Source: Lachnospiraceae bacterium EP-SM-12S-S03
Lineage (GTDB): Bacteria > Bacillota > Clostridia > Lachnospirales > Lachnospiraceae
DNA length: 64,000 nucleotides
Reading direction: 5' to 3'
Assembly (NCBI GenBank): GCA_020540725.1
Contig: JAJBSL010000011.1
Span: 1 to 64,000 of the forward strand
A program made the position numbers and the translations under genes. The notes under the pieces are model-generated. The model was not told the DNA's origin. It searched no databases and worked only from the letters and a program-made list of their open reading frames with translations. Below, in pieces: positions 38,683 through 47,080 of this stretch. Each line of letters starts with the position of its first letter. Position 1 is the first letter of the stretch.

Positions 38683-38843
38683 ATTTATTCACCCAGTTAC
38701 ATTTTACTGTTCCCCTTTCTCTTTGGATATGTCTATACAGTTCCACTAAATAGCCATAATAATTCATATTTATATACTTGCTATTGTTCGTGTGTCCGAC
38801 TATAATTATTATGATAAGATTTTCAGAAAGGACGGGTGTTGTT

Positions 38844-39032
38844 ATGGAATATATGTCTTGCCCCGAAGCAGCAAAGAAGTGGGGAATTTCTGAAAGGCGG
38901 GTACAGATACTTTGCAGGGAGAAACGCATACAGGGTGTTTCAAAACTTGGGTATATGTGGTTGATACCAAAAGACGCGGAAAAACCGATTGACGGTAGAA
39001 CCAAACAAGGAAAGGAGCTATACCATGAATAA
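38844..39032 (+). CDS. Small MerR/excisionase-like HTH protein
   Basis: This is a 62-aa protein (MEYMSCPEAAKKWGISERRV) with a winged HTH_17-like fold and the WLIPKDAEKPIDGR ending common to such proteins. AGAAAGGACG precedes the start. It overlaps the response regulator start by eight bases and so is probably first in that operon. It may act as transcription factor for the cargo operon. Confidence 0.7.
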   Translation: MEYMSCPEAAKKWGISERRVQILCREKRIQGVSKLGYMWLIPKDAEKPIDGRTKQGKELYHE

Positions 39033-39717
39033 AGTTTTGATTATAGATGATGATAAGGAACTTTGTGCGCTGATTAAACGCAGCGTGCTATCAGAAGATA
39101 TAGAAGCTGATTTTTGTAATATGGGAAAAGAGGGATTACAAAAATTAAAAGAGAGAGAATATCAACTTGTGATACTGGACGTTATGATGCCTGGTATGGA
39201 CGGATTTGAAACATTGGAAGAAATTAGAAAAGAAAGCAGCCTGCCGATTTTGATGTTTACATCAAAAAATGACAGTGCTTCTAAAGTACGCGGTTTAAGG
39301 GCAGGAGCTGATGATTATTTGACAAAACCTTTTGACATGGACGAACTGATAGCCCGTATCGTTTCCCTTATACGCCGTTATACCCGTTTCAATCAACAGG
39401 ACGGAATATCACAGCAACTTGAATTTGACGGGTTGAAAATTGATATTGAAAATCGTTCTGTTACTACGGAAAATGGAACTTTTGAATTGCCTCCAAAAGA
39501 ATTTGACTTACTCTTATACTGCGCGAAAAATCAAGGGAAAATTCTGACAAAGCAACAGATTTATGAAGAAGTGTGGAGAGAGGAATATTTCTATGATGAC
39601 AGCAACATTATGGCGATTATCAGCCGACTTCGCAAGAAATTAGAGGTAAATCCCGGAAGTCCAAAATATATTCAAACGATTAAAGGTATCGGTTATCGTT
39701 TTAACAAGGAGGTTTGA
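39025..39717 (+). CDS. OmpR/VanR-type response regulator
   Basis: This is a 230-aa protein. In the receiver domain the phospho-aspartate is in VILDVMMPGMDGFE (about residue 53) and the lysine in DYLTKPF. The C-terminal winged helix (about 130-228, PKEFDLLLYCAKNQGKILT) is of the OmpR/PhoB type. AAAGGAG precedes the start at 39025. It forms a pair with the kinase seven bases downstream. The four 11-bp repeats at 40699-40739 before the ABC genes are likely its binding sites. Confidence 0.93.
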   Translation: MNKVLIIDDDKELCALIKRSVLSEDIEADFCNMGKEGLQKLKEREYQLVILDVMMPGMDGFETLEEIRKESSLPILMFTSKNDSASKVRGLRAGADDYLTKPFDMDELIARIVSLIRRYTRFNQQDGISQQLEFDGLKIDIENRSVTTENGTFELPPKEFDLLLYCAKNQGKILTKQQIYEEVWREEYFYDDSNIMAIISRLRKKLEVNPGSPKYIQTIKGIGYRFNKEV

Positions 39718-39723
39718 TTTTCT

Positions 39724-40641
39724 ATGGAAGCAGTCATTTTTCTATCCATAATAATTGCACTTTTCTCTATTCTTGTTTCCTGCTTTGCTATTCGACGTGT
39801 TAAAAAACAGATAGCCGAGATAACAGACGCATTGATTGATGTAAAAAACGGAAATGGAAACAGGCGTATTTTATCTGCAACAAATGAACTGGTAGCCCCT
39901 CTTGCCTATGAAATAAATGAGATTGTTGTGTCTTATGAGAGCAGGCTTTCTACTGTCCGGCAGACAGAAGAAACAAACCGACAGCTTATGACAAGTCTTT
40001 CCCATGATGTTCGGACACCGCTTACAACGCTTATTGGGTATCTTGACGCTGCACATAAAGGAATTGTTACAGGAAAAGACAGGGACGACTATATCGAAAC
40101 AGCCCGCCGCAAAGCTCACGATTTGAAAGAATATATTGATGTTCTTTTTGACTGGTTCAAATTAAATTCTAATGAGTTTGCTATGGATATAAATATTGTT
40201 GAAGCTGCGGAGCTGACACGAAATATCTTGATTGACTGGATACCCATATTTGAAGATAAGCAGATAGATTACAATATTGATATTCCCGAACAGCCTTTCA
40301 GGGTAAAACTTGATACGGACGGCTATATGCGGATATTGAACAATCTTATTCAAAATGTAATTTCTCACAGTCATGCGGATAAAATAGAAATAATCCTGTC
40401 AAAGCAGGAAAAAAATATGCAAATCCGATTAGCAGATAATGGAATAGGGATTGAAAAAGAAGATTTGAAGCATATTTTTGAACGGCTCTATAAATGCGAT
40501 AAGGGACGGTCTGAAAAAGGCAGCGGTCTTGGGCTTTCTATCGCACACCAACTTGTAGAAAAGATGAACGGCACAATAACAGCAAATAGCATACAGGGAA
40601 AAGGAACAGAATTTACTTTGCTTTTTCCCTTAGCAAAGTAA
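39724..40641 (+). CDS. Sensor histidine kinase lacking a large sensor domain
   Basis: This is a 305-aa protein with a single N-terminal membrane helix (about residues 3-23) and no extracellular domain. A short linker leads to the DHp domain with SLSHDVRTPL (phospho-histidine near residue 97). The ATPase domain has N box RILNNLIQNVISHS, DNGIGIEKED and GSGLGLSIA. The form suggests that it senses through the ABC transporter, as BceS/CprK-type kinases do. The stop at 40641 is followed by a hairpin (GGCTCCCGTCAAAAGGAC-like arms around 40644-40668). Confidence 0.9.
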   Translation: MEAVIFLSIIIALFSILVSCFAIRRVKKQIAEITDALIDVKNGNGNRRILSATNELVAPLAYEINEIVVSYESRLSTVRQTEETNRQLMTSLSHDVRTPLTTLIGYLDAAHKGIVTGKDRDDYIETARRKAHDLKEYIDVLFDWFKLNSNEFAMDINIVEAAELTRNILIDWIPIFEDKQIDYNIDIPEQPFRVKLDTDGYMRILNNLIQNVISHSHADKIEIILSKQEKNMQIRLADNGIGIEKEDLKHIFERLYKCDKGRSEKGSGLGLSIAHQLVEKMNGTITANSIQGKGTEFTLLFPLAK

Positions 40642-40698
40642 GGTTCTCCCGTCCTTTTGACGGGAGCCTTAATTATTTGGGGAGAAATATTTCAAATT

Positions 40699-40752
40699 GC
40701 AAGGTTAATGCAAGGTTGCGGCAAGGTTAATGCAAGGTTGGTGTGATAGAAT
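40699..40752 (+). promoter_or_regulatory. Four 11-bp-spaced operator repeats and promoter of the ABC operon
   Basis: GCAAGGTT occurs at 40699, 40710, 40721 and 40732, exactly 11 bases apart. The last copy sits where the -35 box would be, and TAGAAT follows at 40747-40752. There is no other -35. This is the arrangement of tandem OmpR-family response regulator sites that recruit polymerase. Binding by the regulator at 39025 is inferred. Confidence 0.75.
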
Positions 40753-40777
40753 ACTTTACAGAACAGGAGGTTTGAAT

Positions 40778-41704
40778 ATGGACAAAAATTATATCATTGA
40801 AACAAAAAATCTTACAAAACAGTACGGCTCACAAAAGAGTGTTGCTGACTTAAATATTCATGTGCAGAAAGGGAGAATTTACGGACTGCTTGGAAGAAAC
40901 GGAGCCGGAAAAACGACCACTATGAAAATGCTACTTGGATTGACAAAGCCAACTTCCGGCGAAGTTAAAATATGGGGAAAGTCTTTGCAGGGGAATGAAA
41001 AGAAATTGTTGCCCCGTATCGGTAGTCTGATTGAGTCGCCCGGTTTTTACCCTAATTTGACTGCTACGGAAAACTTACAAATTTTTGCTACCTTACGGGG
41101 AGTACCAAACCGCCACGCAATCAAAGACGCTTTAGATTTGGTGGGATTGCCTTATAAAGACAAAAAACTGTTTTCCCAGTATTCTCTTGGTATGAAACAA
41201 CGGCTTGCGATTGCACTTGCTGTTATGCACGACCCGGAGCTTTTGATTTTAGATGAACCTATCAATGGGCTTGACCCGATTGGAATTGCAGAGGTTCGTT
41301 CTTTTATTCGTGAACTTTGTGACGCGAGAGGAAAAACAATTTTAATTTCCAGTCATATTCTTTCAGAAATTTCGCTACTGGCTGATGATATTGGAATTAT
41401 CGACCATGGCACACTACTGGAAGAAGAAAGTCTTGCGGAACTGGAACAAAAAAGCAGCAAACATATCCGATTTACTCTTTCTGATACCGCACAGGCAGCA
41501 AGAATTTTGGAACGTACTTTCCACGAAAACCATTTTTCTATACAGGACGACCACAATTTACGTCTACACAATCTTGATTTACCAGTAGGGAAAATTGTAA
41601 CCGCCTTTGTAGAAAATGGATTGGAGGTATCAGAAGCTCATACTTGTGAAGAAAGCCTTGAAGATTATTTCAAGCGTGTGACAGGAGGCGAGGGAATTGC
41701 TTAA
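40778..41704 (+). CDS. ABC transporter ATP-binding protein, lantibiotic/bacitracin immunity type
   Basis: This 308-aa protein starts MDKNYIIETKNLTKQYG after AGGAGG. Walker A is GRNGAGKTTT, the signature is SLGMKQRLAIA, and Walker B is LLILDEPINGLDP. The C-terminal extension of about 80 residues is typical of BcrA/NisF/CprA proteins. It is followed by two permeases in the immunity-transporter order. The likely substrate is a cationic or lipid II-binding peptide; the exact substrate is unknown. Confidence 0.92.
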   Translation: MDKNYIIETKNLTKQYGSQKSVADLNIHVQKGRIYGLLGRNGAGKTTTMKMLLGLTKPTSGEVKIWGKSLQGNEKKLLPRIGSLIESPGFYPNLTATENLQIFATLRGVPNRHAIKDALDLVGLPYKDKKLFSQYSLGMKQRLAIALAVMHDPELLILDEPINGLDPIGIAEVRSFIRELCDARGKTILISSHILSEISLLADDIGIIDHGTLLEEESLAELEQKSSKHIRFTLSDTAQAARILERTFHENHFSIQDDHNLRLHNLDLPVGKIVTAFVENGLEVSEAHTCEESLEDYFKRVTGGEGIA

Positions 41705-42482
41705 ACTGATTAAATGCGAATTTTACAAATTTAAACGACGTTCTCTTTTTGTTTTGGCTACTCTTGTTGCTTTGGTTTTTCCGGTAGTAATGACTGCTTT
41801 ATATTGGAACATTCCAACACAAGTTAATTATGATAATTTGTTTTCCGGCATTGTGGACTATGGCGATTTTCTTCTTTTGTTGCCGATATTGGTTGTTATT
41901 GCAACTTCTCTGTTCTTTACAGAAACAGATAATGACACTTTAAAGAACCTTACAACCATTCCTATTAGCAAAAGTAAAATAGTTGTAGCAAAAATAGGAG
42001 TAATGGCTATTATTTCAGTAGCTTATACTCTTTTAGGCTTTTTTGCCAGTGTGTTGTGTTCAAAAATCCTTGGTATTGCTATGGAAAACATGGCACAAAA
42101 ATTTGTATTGAGTATAGGATTGGGAATAATGCTCCTAGCTGCGGCTTTACCTTGTGTGGCATTAGTTGTATGGTTCAATAAAAGTGACTTGATTTCTATT
42201 GTCATTACCCTTTTTTACACAATTATTAACTATGTAATTCATGTAACAGATATAGGAATGCTGACACCAGTAGGGGTAAATATAGGAACAATCTTACCTA
42301 TACCTGTAATCAATCGTTGGATTTATCAATTTTACGACGAGGGGAATGGAGCCGCAGCTGAATTTTATAACACTATGCGTCCTTATTTTGTCCCAACTCA
42401 TATATGCGTCTGTATTATTGCGCTCTTTCTGTTCGTATCAATTTATGCGATTATAAAAATTTATAATCGTCGTGAGATATAG
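41697..42482 (+). CDS. ABC-2 permease, immunity transporter subunit 1
   Basis: This is a 261-aa protein with six predicted membrane helices. It begins with TTG inside the end of the ATPase gene (8-base overlap; AGGAGGCGAGGG upstream). The N-terminal basic stretch (LKLIKCEFYKFKRRS) and the motif NDTLKNLTTIPISKSK are typical of lantibiotic-immunity permeases (NisE/CprB type). It pairs with the next permease, with which it shares the DTLKNL motif. Confidence 0.88.
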   Translation: MLKLIKCEFYKFKRRSLFVLATLVALVFPVVMTALYWNIPTQVNYDNLFSGIVDYGDFLLLLPILVVIATSLFFTETDNDTLKNLTTIPISKSKIVVAKIGVMAIISVAYTLLGFFASVLCSKILGIAMENMAQKFVLSIGLGIMLLAAALPCVALVVWFNKSDLISIVITLFYTIINYVIHVTDIGMLTPVGVNIGTILPIPVINRWIYQFYDEGNGAAAEFYNTMRPYFVPTHICVCIIALFLFVSIYAIIKIYNRREI

Positions 42483-42493
42483 GAGGTGTGAAT

Positions 42494-43312
42494 ATGCTTG
42501 CTTTTATTACAACAGAATTTCAAAAGCTAAAAAGATACAGTATTATTTTGGTTGGTATGCTTGGTGTAGCGTGTTCCCCTATTATTTCAATCGTTATGCA
42601 AAAAATTATGACAGATGAAGCTAAAAATGTCTTGAATTATACATTTCCTGATTTACTTAATAGTACGATTTGGAATAATATGACCATGTTTTTTCCTATG
42701 ATTATAGCTTTGATTGGTGGCTATATGATTAACCGAGAATACACTGATGATACACTAAAAAATCTGCAAGTTATTCCTATTTCTTTTCCTAAACTGATGA
42801 TTGGGAAGCTAACTACAATAGGACTACTTTCTATACTTTTAGGATTATGTAATTCATTTGTCACTATTATAGTCGGAATAATCGCTTGTCGTGAGAATAT
42901 GACTTTATCAACAATTATAATTGGGACTATACAAATTTGTGGAATGGCATTATTTACATTTATTGGAGAAATGCCACTTATCGCACACTGTGGAAAAAAA
43001 CAAAACTCTTTCAAAGGTGGGGCTGTTGCAGCTTTTCTATTAGGATATATTAGTATCTACTTCAAAAATCCTATTATCAGAAATTTGTATCCGCTCTCTG
43101 CCGGATTAAGTATAGTCGGCTTTAACGGAGAAGGATTTGTGACAGATACTACCGGAGCTTATTCATCTTCTCAAAGCATTTTATTAGGTGTTTTAACGAT
43201 GTTAGCTATGCTTATATTATCATTGATAATAATTTCTATTCCACAAAAAGAAACTTTAGCTACCCCTTTATCTCAAAAAAGGAGAAAAACAGAAAGGAAG
43301 ATTGCAAAATGA
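42494..43312 (+). CDS. ABC-2 permease, immunity transporter subunit 2
   Basis: The 272-aa form starts at MLAFITTEFQKLKR, seven bases after AGGAGG (a GTG at 42488 is too close). Six membrane helices are visible, and YTDDTLKNLQVIPISF repeats the motif of subunit 1, so the two probably arose by duplication. It ends KKRRKTERKIAK and overlaps the lipoprotein start as ATGA. It completes the three-gene transporter. Confidence 0.88.
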   Translation: MLAFITTEFQKLKRYSIILVGMLGVACSPIISIVMQKIMTDEAKNVLNYTFPDLLNSTIWNNMTMFFPMIIALIGGYMINREYTDDTLKNLQVIPISFPKLMIGKLTTIGLLSILLGLCNSFVTIIVGIIACRENMTLSTIIIGTIQICGMALFTFIGEMPLIAHCGKKQNSFKGGAVAAFLLGYISIYFKNPIIRNLYPLSAGLSIVGFNGEGFVTDTTGAYSSSQSILLGVLTMLAMLILSLIIISIPQKETLATPLSQKRRKTERKIAK

Positions 43313-43767
43313 AAAAGCTGATACCTTTATTTTTAATGTTATGTTGTCTTGTTTCTGTAACTGCCTGTTCTAAAGATGAAATTGTAAGTAATTATAATCA
43401 AGCCTTACAATCTATTGGAGATAAGGGTTTAACAGATGATAAAGATTTGCAAGGAAAACGTGAATTTGGTATAGATAGCTATGTAGGAAATTATACCGCT
43501 GACTATGATGATTTTTCCGGTAATGAAATCATTTTCGGGGGAACAGCTCTTGAACGAGATAATGGAAATAAAATAGAAATTTCTTGTGATATAGCTGCTC
43601 AAACCGGGAATTTGAAACTAATTTTACAAACGGGAACTGATGAACCGAAAATCCTTTGTGATACAGAAAGCTCATATAATGATACTATTGAACTTCCGTC
43701 TGCAAGCAATTATGTTTTGATTGAAGCAGATAATTTTACAGGTTCACTGAAATTAAAACTCAAATGA
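43309..43767 (+). CDS. Lipoprotein in the immunity operon
   Basis: This is a 152-aa protein with a lipoprotein signal (MKKLIPLFLMLCCLVSVTAC, lipobox VTAC at about 17-20). The secreted domain has QALQSIGDKGLTDDKDLQGK, YTADYDDFSGNEIIFGG and ASNYVLIEADNFTGSLKL. The gene is coupled to the second permease by ATGA. A surface lipoprotein beside an immunity transporter recalls NisI/SpaI-type peptide-binding immunity proteins, though no sequence family is recognised. The function is inferred from context. Confidence 0.72.
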   Translation: MKKLIPLFLMLCCLVSVTACSKDEIVSNYNQALQSIGDKGLTDDKDLQGKREFGIDSYVGNYTADYDDFSGNEIIFGGTALERDNGNKIEISCDIAAQTGNLKLILQTGTDEPKILCDTESSYNDTIELPSASNYVLIEADNFTGSLKLKLK

Positions 43768-43786
43768 TAATAGAAAGGAAACCATT

Positions 43787-44050
43787 ATGAAAGAAAAAAT
43801 TTTAAGTATTATATCCCTTGTTACAATTTTTGTACCTCTTACTATGTTATTTGTTTGGAAGCCTACGGCTGCAAATGCAACAGCTATTGCTATTGGTTAC
43901 GGTGTTTTTATTGTTGCCAGTTTTCTTTACGCACTATTCTTATTTCTCAAAAAACAGCAACGCGATATTTATGTAAAAGTTGGATTGGGTGTAAATGCCT
44001 TTTATCTACTTGGGATATTATTTATGGTTATAATCCCACGTCTTTTCTAA
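43787..44050 (+). CDS. Small membrane protein in the immunity operon
   Basis: This is an 87-aa protein with three predicted membrane helices (about residues 5-24, 31-52 and 63-85) and a basic loop KKQQRD between the second and third. GAAAGGAAA precedes the start. It is the last gene of the operon, before a terminator at 44131. No family is recognised. Confidence 0.68.
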   Translation: MKEKILSIISLVTIFVPLTMLFVWKPTAANATAIAIGYGVFIVASFLYALFLFLKKQQRDIYVKVGLGVNAFYLLGILFMVIIPRLF

Positions 44051-44130
44051 AATTTAAAATCTAAATATCTGCCGGACGACGGCAAAAGAAAAAAAGCCGT
44101 CGCAGAGCAGATACATTTTCACGCGCCTTT

Positions 44131-44170
44131 GAAGCGGTGGCTTTGATTTTTAAAGCCGCCGCTTCTTTTT
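44131..44170 (+). terminator. Terminator after the immunity operon
   Basis: GAAGCGG-T-GGCTTT pairs with AAAGCC-G-CCGCTTC around a TGATTTTT loop, followed by a TTTTTG tract. A second hairpin, CGACGGC/GCCGTCG, lies upstream near 44075-44102. Confidence 0.85.
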
Positions 44171-44506
44171 GTCTACTGCTACCTATAACATAAATTAGCG
44201 GCATTTAGGAGGGCTGCCGCTATGGGAATTTCTTTGCTGTTATACAGCATACATAGGTTGCATTCATTAAAAAAAGTACAGTTCCACCACCGGGTAAGTC
44301 TGGTTATAGATATGAACTGTCAAATCAATTAAATACCGCTGTTATTTCCTATGCGCCTATCTGCGTTTTGCAGGCAGGCGCATTTTGCATTTTACAGAAG
44401 ATTTTTCAAAAACTTTGCTCTCTTTTTGGCAAAGCAAAAAGTCGCCTGTATTATCCCGCGAAAAGGGGAGGTACTACCGCCTTTCGGCAGAAAGGAGGTG
44501 AACACC
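44171..44506 (+). other. Gene-poor stretch before the sigma factor
   Basis: No clear gene is seen. A possible 36-codon ORF (44222-44332) has AGGAGG about nine bases before ATG, but its product is unremarkable. The segment ends with GAAAGGAGG, the ribosome site of the sigma factor. The upstream in-frame extension of the sigma gene from 44351 is not supported by a ribosome site. Confidence 0.4.
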
Positions 44507-44947
44507 ATGACACCTAATCGCAGGGAATTTGAAAAGCAATGTGCGTTTCAAAAGTTCTGTAAATCAGTGCTGCACAATGAAGCGTGCAACGCCCATGAAG
44601 AAATTCGTCGGCGCAGAGTTCGGGAGGTTACTTTTTCTGACCTTGCCTTGCATGAGGAACGGCAGCTTTATACCGTCGATAAGTATTTTCAAGACGAAGA
44701 AGCAGAGCCGTCTTATCAAATGGCAGGAAAAGAAATAACCCCAAAACTGCTGCTTGAAGCTATCCGGGCTTTACCCGAAGAACGGCGCAAAATTGTACTG
44801 CTGTATTACTTTGAGGGATTAACTGATATAGAAATCGGAAAGCAGCTCAATATCTCAAGAAGTACGGTACAGTATCGCCGGACAAGCTCCTTTGAGCAGT
44901 TAAAAAAATATTTGGAGGAAAACGCTGATGAATGGATTGAATGGTAA
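44507..44947 (+). CDS. Sigma-70-like regulator of ICE transfer/excision
   Basis: This is a 146-aa protein starting MTPNRREFEKQC after AAAGGAGG. The C-terminal half is sigma region 4 (EERRKIVLLYYFEGLTDIEI, NISRSTVQYRR). The N-terminal half is short, as in Tn916 Orf7-type proteins that help switch on excision genes. It overlaps the next HTH gene by 20 bases, repeating the Orf7-Orf8 arrangement. The regulatory target is inferred. Confidence 0.85.
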   Translation: MTPNRREFEKQCAFQKFCKSVLHNEACNAHEEIRRRRVREVTFSDLALHEERQLYTVDKYFQDEEAEPSYQMAGKEITPKLLLEAIRALPEERRKIVLLYYFEGLTDIEIGKQLNISRSTVQYRRTSSFEQLKKYLEENADEWIEW

Positions 44948-45185
44948 ACCGACCGAGTACCCGGAGAACACCCTTGTACCTTATCCTGTCATACTGGCAG
45001 CGTCAAAGGGCGACCCGGACGCAATGAAGATTGTATTGCAACATTTCAGCGGCTACATAGCCCGTCTTTCCATGCGAAAGCTCTATGATGAGCGAGGAAA
45101 TGTTTATTTTGGAGTAGACGAAGAAATACGCGAAAGGCTGCAAACAAAACTGATGAGGGCAATCCTCACATTTAAGGCTGAATAA
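44928..45185 (+). CDS. HTH_16-type small regulator (Tn916 Orf8-like)
   Basis: This is an 85-aa protein (VILAASKGDPDAMKIVLQHF, YIARLSMRKLYDERG, IRERLQTKLMRAILTF). It resembles sigma region 2-like helix-turn-helix proteins that always accompany the small sigma factor in Tn916/Tn1549 elements. It starts inside the sigma gene. Together they may form a split sigma factor, an idea based on their region 2 and region 4 halves. Confidence 0.8.
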   Translation: MNGLNGKPTEYPENTLVPYPVILAASKGDPDAMKIVLQHFSGYIARLSMRKLYDERGNVYFGVDEEIRERLQTKLMRAILTFKAE

Positions 45186-45585
45186 ACCAACGCGGTATTG
45201 GAGCGCTTCCCCCTTTTCTGTTCCATATCGCAGAACAGCCCTCTGCTCTTTGATAAAGAAAGCGGCGCAATAGAACGGCGACGCAGTATAAGGCAAATCG
45301 GATACGTTCCTTTTGTGCCGAGCCATGCGGTGGATACGCCATGACCTTTCTCTTAATAGAAAAGCGAGCGAGAAATACCACACCGTAAAGCAGAGATAGC
45401 AGCCTGCGGGCGATAACGCACAGAATACATAATGATACTTCCTTATAGCCATAGTCCGAGCGTTAGAAGCGTCGCAGGCAATGGGTAGGGCTTCGGCAGA
45501 CCGCCGGAGGGGTGCAAGTCCCATGAGGTTACGCTAATAGCCGTCCGATTAAAGCCTATGTTACAGATTGATTTTTGACCCATTA
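45186..45585 (+). ncRNA. Gene-free structured segment, candidate ncRNA
   Basis: About 400 bases between the HTH gene and the excisionase have no plausible gene. They contain strong pairing: GCCTGCG (about 45402) with CGCAGGC (about 45473) enclosing AACGC/GCGTT, ATGGG (45481) with CCCAT (45520) enclosing CTTCGGC/GCCGGAG, GGTTA/TAGCC (45527-45542), and CTGTTC/GAACAG (45219-45237). These look like a compact multi-helix RNA or a complex regulatory region. No known RNA family is recognised by eye. Confidence 0.45.
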
Positions 45586-45603
45586 AGAAAGGGGGACGAC
45601 AAA

Positions 45604-45807
45604 TTGAACAATAACGACGTGCCGATTTGGGAAAAGTACACGCTTACCATAGAAGAGGCAGCAAAATATTTCCGTATCGGAGAAAGCAAGCTGCGGAAAC
45701 TGGCAGAAGAAAATCCCGTCCCGGACTGGGTAATGATGAACGGAAACCGTATTCAGATTAAGCGTAAGCAATTTGAAAAAATGATTGATACGGTGGACGC
45801 AATCTGA
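45604..45807 (+). CDS. xis: Excisionase (Xis)
   Basis: This is a 67-aa protein starting with TTG after AAAGGGGGA. It has a winged-helix DNA-binding fold ([40 protein letters not shown]) like Tn916/Tn1549 excisionases. It lies 80 bases upstream of the integrase on the same strand, the classic order. It would bend DNA at the element ends to promote excision. Confidence 0.88.
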   Translation: MNNNDVPIWEKYTLTIEEAAKYFRIGESKLRKLAEENPVPDWVMMNGNRIQIKRKQFEKMIDTVDAI

Positions 45808-45886
45808 TAGTGAAATCGAGCCTTGAATGTGGTACAATATAGTCAAGCATATCAAGGCTCTTTCCATTATGGAAAGGAGCATAACG

Positions 45887-47080
45887 ATGTCGGAAAAAAG
45901 ACGGGATAATAAAAATCGTATTCTCCGCACCGGAGAGAGCCAGAGAAAAGACGGGAGATATGCCTACAAATATATAGATACCTTTGGGAAACCGCAGTTT
46001 GTGTATTCTTGGAAGTTAGTGCCTACGGACAAAACCCCGGCAGGAAAGCGCGACGATATAGCGTTGAGGGAAAAAGAGAAAGAAATCCAAAAAGACCTTG
46101 ACGACGGTATCGACCATATCGGAAAGAAAATGACGGTCTGCCAACTCTACGCAAAGCAGATACGCCACCGGGCAAATGTGCGGCATGGTACAAAGCAGGG
46201 GCGAAAACAGCTCATGCGGATTTTGCAGGAGGATAAACTTGGAGCCTGCCGGATTGAAAATGTGAAGCTCTCCGACGCAAAGGAATGGGCGTTACGCATG
46301 AAAGAAAAAGGTTACGGCTTCAAGACTATCAACAACCACAAGCGTTCCTTAAAGGCTGCCTTTTACACAGCCATACAGGACGATTGTATTCGTAAAAATC
46401 CATTTGACTTCCAGTTGAACACAGTCCTTGAAGATGATACGGAACCAAAGGAACCTCTATCCCCTACGCAGGAAGCGGCTTTTCTGTCCTTTGTGCAGCA
46501 TGATAAAGTCTATCAGAAATACTACGACGAGATTATCATACTGTTAGGGACAGGGCTTCGCATTTCGGAACTCTGCGGACTGACGGAAGCTGACATTGAC
46601 TTAGGCAAACAGCTTATCAATGTAGACCACCAACTTTTGAAGATTGCAGACGTGGGCTACTATGTGGAAACGCCTAAGACGAAAAGCGGCAACCGGGTTA
46701 TTCCTATGAGTGAAAAAGTGTTAGAAGCATTTCAGCGGGTGCTGAACAAGCGGAAATATGCACAGCCTGTTATTTTAGAAGGCTACACAAAGTTTCTGTT
46801 CCTTAACCGGAACGGTTTGCCAAAAGTGGCAGTCAACTATGAAAGTATGTTCCGGGGGCTTGTAAGGAAATACAACAAAACGCAAAAGGTAGCATTGCCA
46901 AAGGTAATGACACCGCACACCTTACGCCACACATTCTGCACCACGTTAGCAAATGCAGGAATGAACCCAAAGGCATTGCAGTACATCATGGGACATTCCA
47001 ACATCAATATGACGCTGAACTATTACGCGCATACGACTTCCGAAACGTCGATAACAGAAATGAAGCGGCTGATTGCCTAA
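45887..47080 (+). CDS. int: Tyrosine integrase, Tn1549/Tn916 type
   Basis: This 397-aa recombinase starts MSEKRRDNKNRIL after GGAAAGGAGC. An N-terminal arm-binding domain (about 1-75, ESQRKDGRYAYKYIDTFG) is followed by a core-binding domain and the catalytic domain with Arg in LGTGLRISELCGL, His-Arg in TPHTLRHTFCT, His in GHSNINM and the tyrosine in TLNYYAHT. All catalytic residues are present, so it appears active. The stop codon runs directly into the AGTAGTAAA element end. Length matches Tn1549 integrase. Confidence 0.95.
   Translation: MSEKRRDNKNRILRTGESQRKDGRYAYKYIDTFGKPQFVYSWKLVPTDKTPAGKRDDIALREKEKEIQKDLDDGIDHIGKKMTVCQLYAKQIRHRANVRHGTKQGRKQLMRILQEDKLGACRIENVKLSDAKEWALRMKEKGYGFKTINNHKRSLKAAFYTAIQDDCIRKNPFDFQLNTVLEDDTEPKEPLSPTQEAAFLSFVQHDKVYQKYYDEIIILLGTGLRISELCGLTEADIDLGKQLINVDHQLLKIADVGYYVETPKTKSGNRVIPMSEKVLEAFQRVLNKRKYAQPVILEGYTKFLFLNRNGLPKVAVNYESMFRGLVRKYNKTQKVALPKVMTPHTLRHTFCTTLANAGMNPKALQYIMGHSNINMTLNYYAHTTSETSITEMKRLIA

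Noticed and set aside
44222..44332. 36-codon ORF before the sigma factor
   Set aside because: It has a fair ribosome site, but its product has no recognisable features and the region is rich in chance ORFs; kept only as a note.
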